Shown here: positions 5,657 to 6,147 of the stretch, one piece after another
Position numbering within the stretch: position 1 is the stretch's first letter
How the letters are laid out: the number at the start of each line of letters is the position of its first letter
Source: Acidobacteriota bacterium
GTDB taxonomy: Bacteria > Acidobacteriota > Terriglobia > Terriglobales > Acidobacteriaceae
NCBI GenBank assembly: GCA_021781255.1
Contig: JAJXXG010001240.1
Location: 1-6,147, forward strand
DNA length: 6,147 bases
Direction: 5' to 3'
Translations under genes and position numbers: made by a program
Notes under the pieces: generated by a model
The model's database searches: none
Told to the model about the DNA's origin: nothing
The model's input: the letters and a program-made list of their open reading frames with translations, nothing else

Positions 5657-6147
5657 ACTCTTCCGACCTCGCGCCCGAAACAGGCTCAATCATGATCTTC
5701 ATTGAATCTGCTTTTGGGTGCGAAGCCACATCAATCGCTGCCACCGCGTCCTCGATCTGGAAGCGATGCGAAATCAACTGTGTCAGGTCAAATCCGTTGC
5801 GATAGCCGTCAAAGACCAGGCCCGTGACCTCGTCGAGGATATCGAACGAAGAGGAGTAGGAGCCCAGGAGCGTCTTCTCGTCCACGCAAACAGCGGCGGG
5901 ATCGATCATGACCTCACCGTGCTGCGTCTGAGCAAAGAGCATGACTTTACCGCCGCATCGCGTAGCATCCATCGCCGTGCGGATCAGCGCCGTGCCAGCC
6001 ACGGCCAGAACCACGGCGTCGGCGCCGCGGCCATCCGTCTCAGCCAGAACACGCTCGACAACATTTTCAGACCCGGCATGAATCGGATTCCGCAGCCCGA
6101 ATTTCGCCGCGACGGCGTGGCGTTCGGGGTAGAGGTCCGAGGTCAGC
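5655..6147 (-). CDS. C-terminal part of a second MDR (zinc-type) dehydrogenase (partial, 5' end outside window)
   Basis: The frame stays open to the right edge, so the last 163 residues are visible and the start lies beyond 6147; an internal ATG at 6014 is not the start. The visible part begins LTSDLYPERHAVAAKFGL, the end of the second strand of the nucleotide fold, with an Asp that fits NAD(H) use. It continues through GADAVVLAVAG and CGGKVMLFAQ to the C-terminal segment DLTQLISHRFQIEDAVAAIDVA, ending with SMKIMIEP before a short charged tail. This order is typical of sorbitol dehydrogenase-like MDR enzymes. The zinc-binding N-terminal half is out of view, so zinc dependence is inferred. The protein is a distant paralogue of the complete dehydrogenase downstream, sharing layout more than sequence. 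The two are coupled by a stop codon that overlaps the next ribosome site. Substrate unknown. Confidence 0.85.
   Translation of the reverse strand, partial: LTSDLYPERHAVAAKFGLRNPIHAGSENVVERVLAETDGRGADAVVLAVAGTALIRTAMDATRCGGKVMLFAQTQHGEVMIDPAAVCVDEKTLLGSYSSSFDILDEVTGLVFDGYRNGFDLTQLISHRFQIEDAVAAIDVASHPKADSMKIMIEPVSGARSEE

Noticed and set aside
5645..5689. N-terminal extension of the complete dehydrogenase up to 5689
   Set aside because: The added 15 residues are basic, do not fit the MDR fold and overlap the upstream gene. The AGGAGG 6 nt before ATG 5644 marks the real start.
4571..5695. 374-codon open frame on the plus strand opposite the MDR dehydrogenase
   Set aside because: The minus-strand frame encodes a protein with all zinc and Rossmann motifs and a perfect ribosome site. 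The plus-strand translation shows no recognisable family, and long antisense frames are expected in GC-rich coding DNA.

Overview
This window appears to be the squalene and hopanoid section of a GC-rich bacterial chromosome. It carries hpnC, hpnD and hpnE in order, the end of a gene that looks like the radical-SAM gene hpnJ, and two small EamA-type transporters. From memory this gene content, and the sequence style of HpnE, resemble soil Acidobacteriota (Terriglobia-like). That taxonomic guess is an inference from context; nothing in the window, such as an rRNA gene, fixes it.

Layout. On the plus strand, positions 2-253 encode the last 83 residues of an HpnJ-like protein. A clear intrinsic terminator follows (276-310). 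Two overlapping genes for four-helix EamA/SMR-type membrane proteins come next (340-795 and 792-1199). On the minus strand, running from the right edge toward the centre, there are five tightly packed genes. They are the C-terminal part of a zinc-type MDR dehydrogenase (5655-6147, cut by the window edge), a complete second MDR dehydrogenase (start 5644), hpnC (start 4591), hpnD (start 3596) and hpnE (start 2674 preferred). Junctions are 9-11 nt gaps or a 4-nt overlap, so this looks like one operon whose promoter lies beyond position 6147. The two gene sets converge, with 41 nt between them.

How the genes work together. HpnD condenses two farnesyl diphosphates to presqualene diphosphate, HpnC converts that to hydroxysqualene, and HpnE reduces it to squalene, the substrate of squalene-hopene cyclase (not in the window). 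HpnJ acts much later, on the sugar-derived head group of bacteriohopanetetrol lipids. The EamA pair resembles the ArnE/ArnF flippase arrangement and could move a glycosylated lipid across the membrane. The two dehydrogenases have no established role in hopanoid synthesis, yet are translationally coupled to hpnCDE. These two pairs, transporter and dehydrogenase, are the least explained parts of the locus. There is no mobile element, CRISPR array, tRNA or rRNA in the window, and no gene-free stretch longer than 300 bases.
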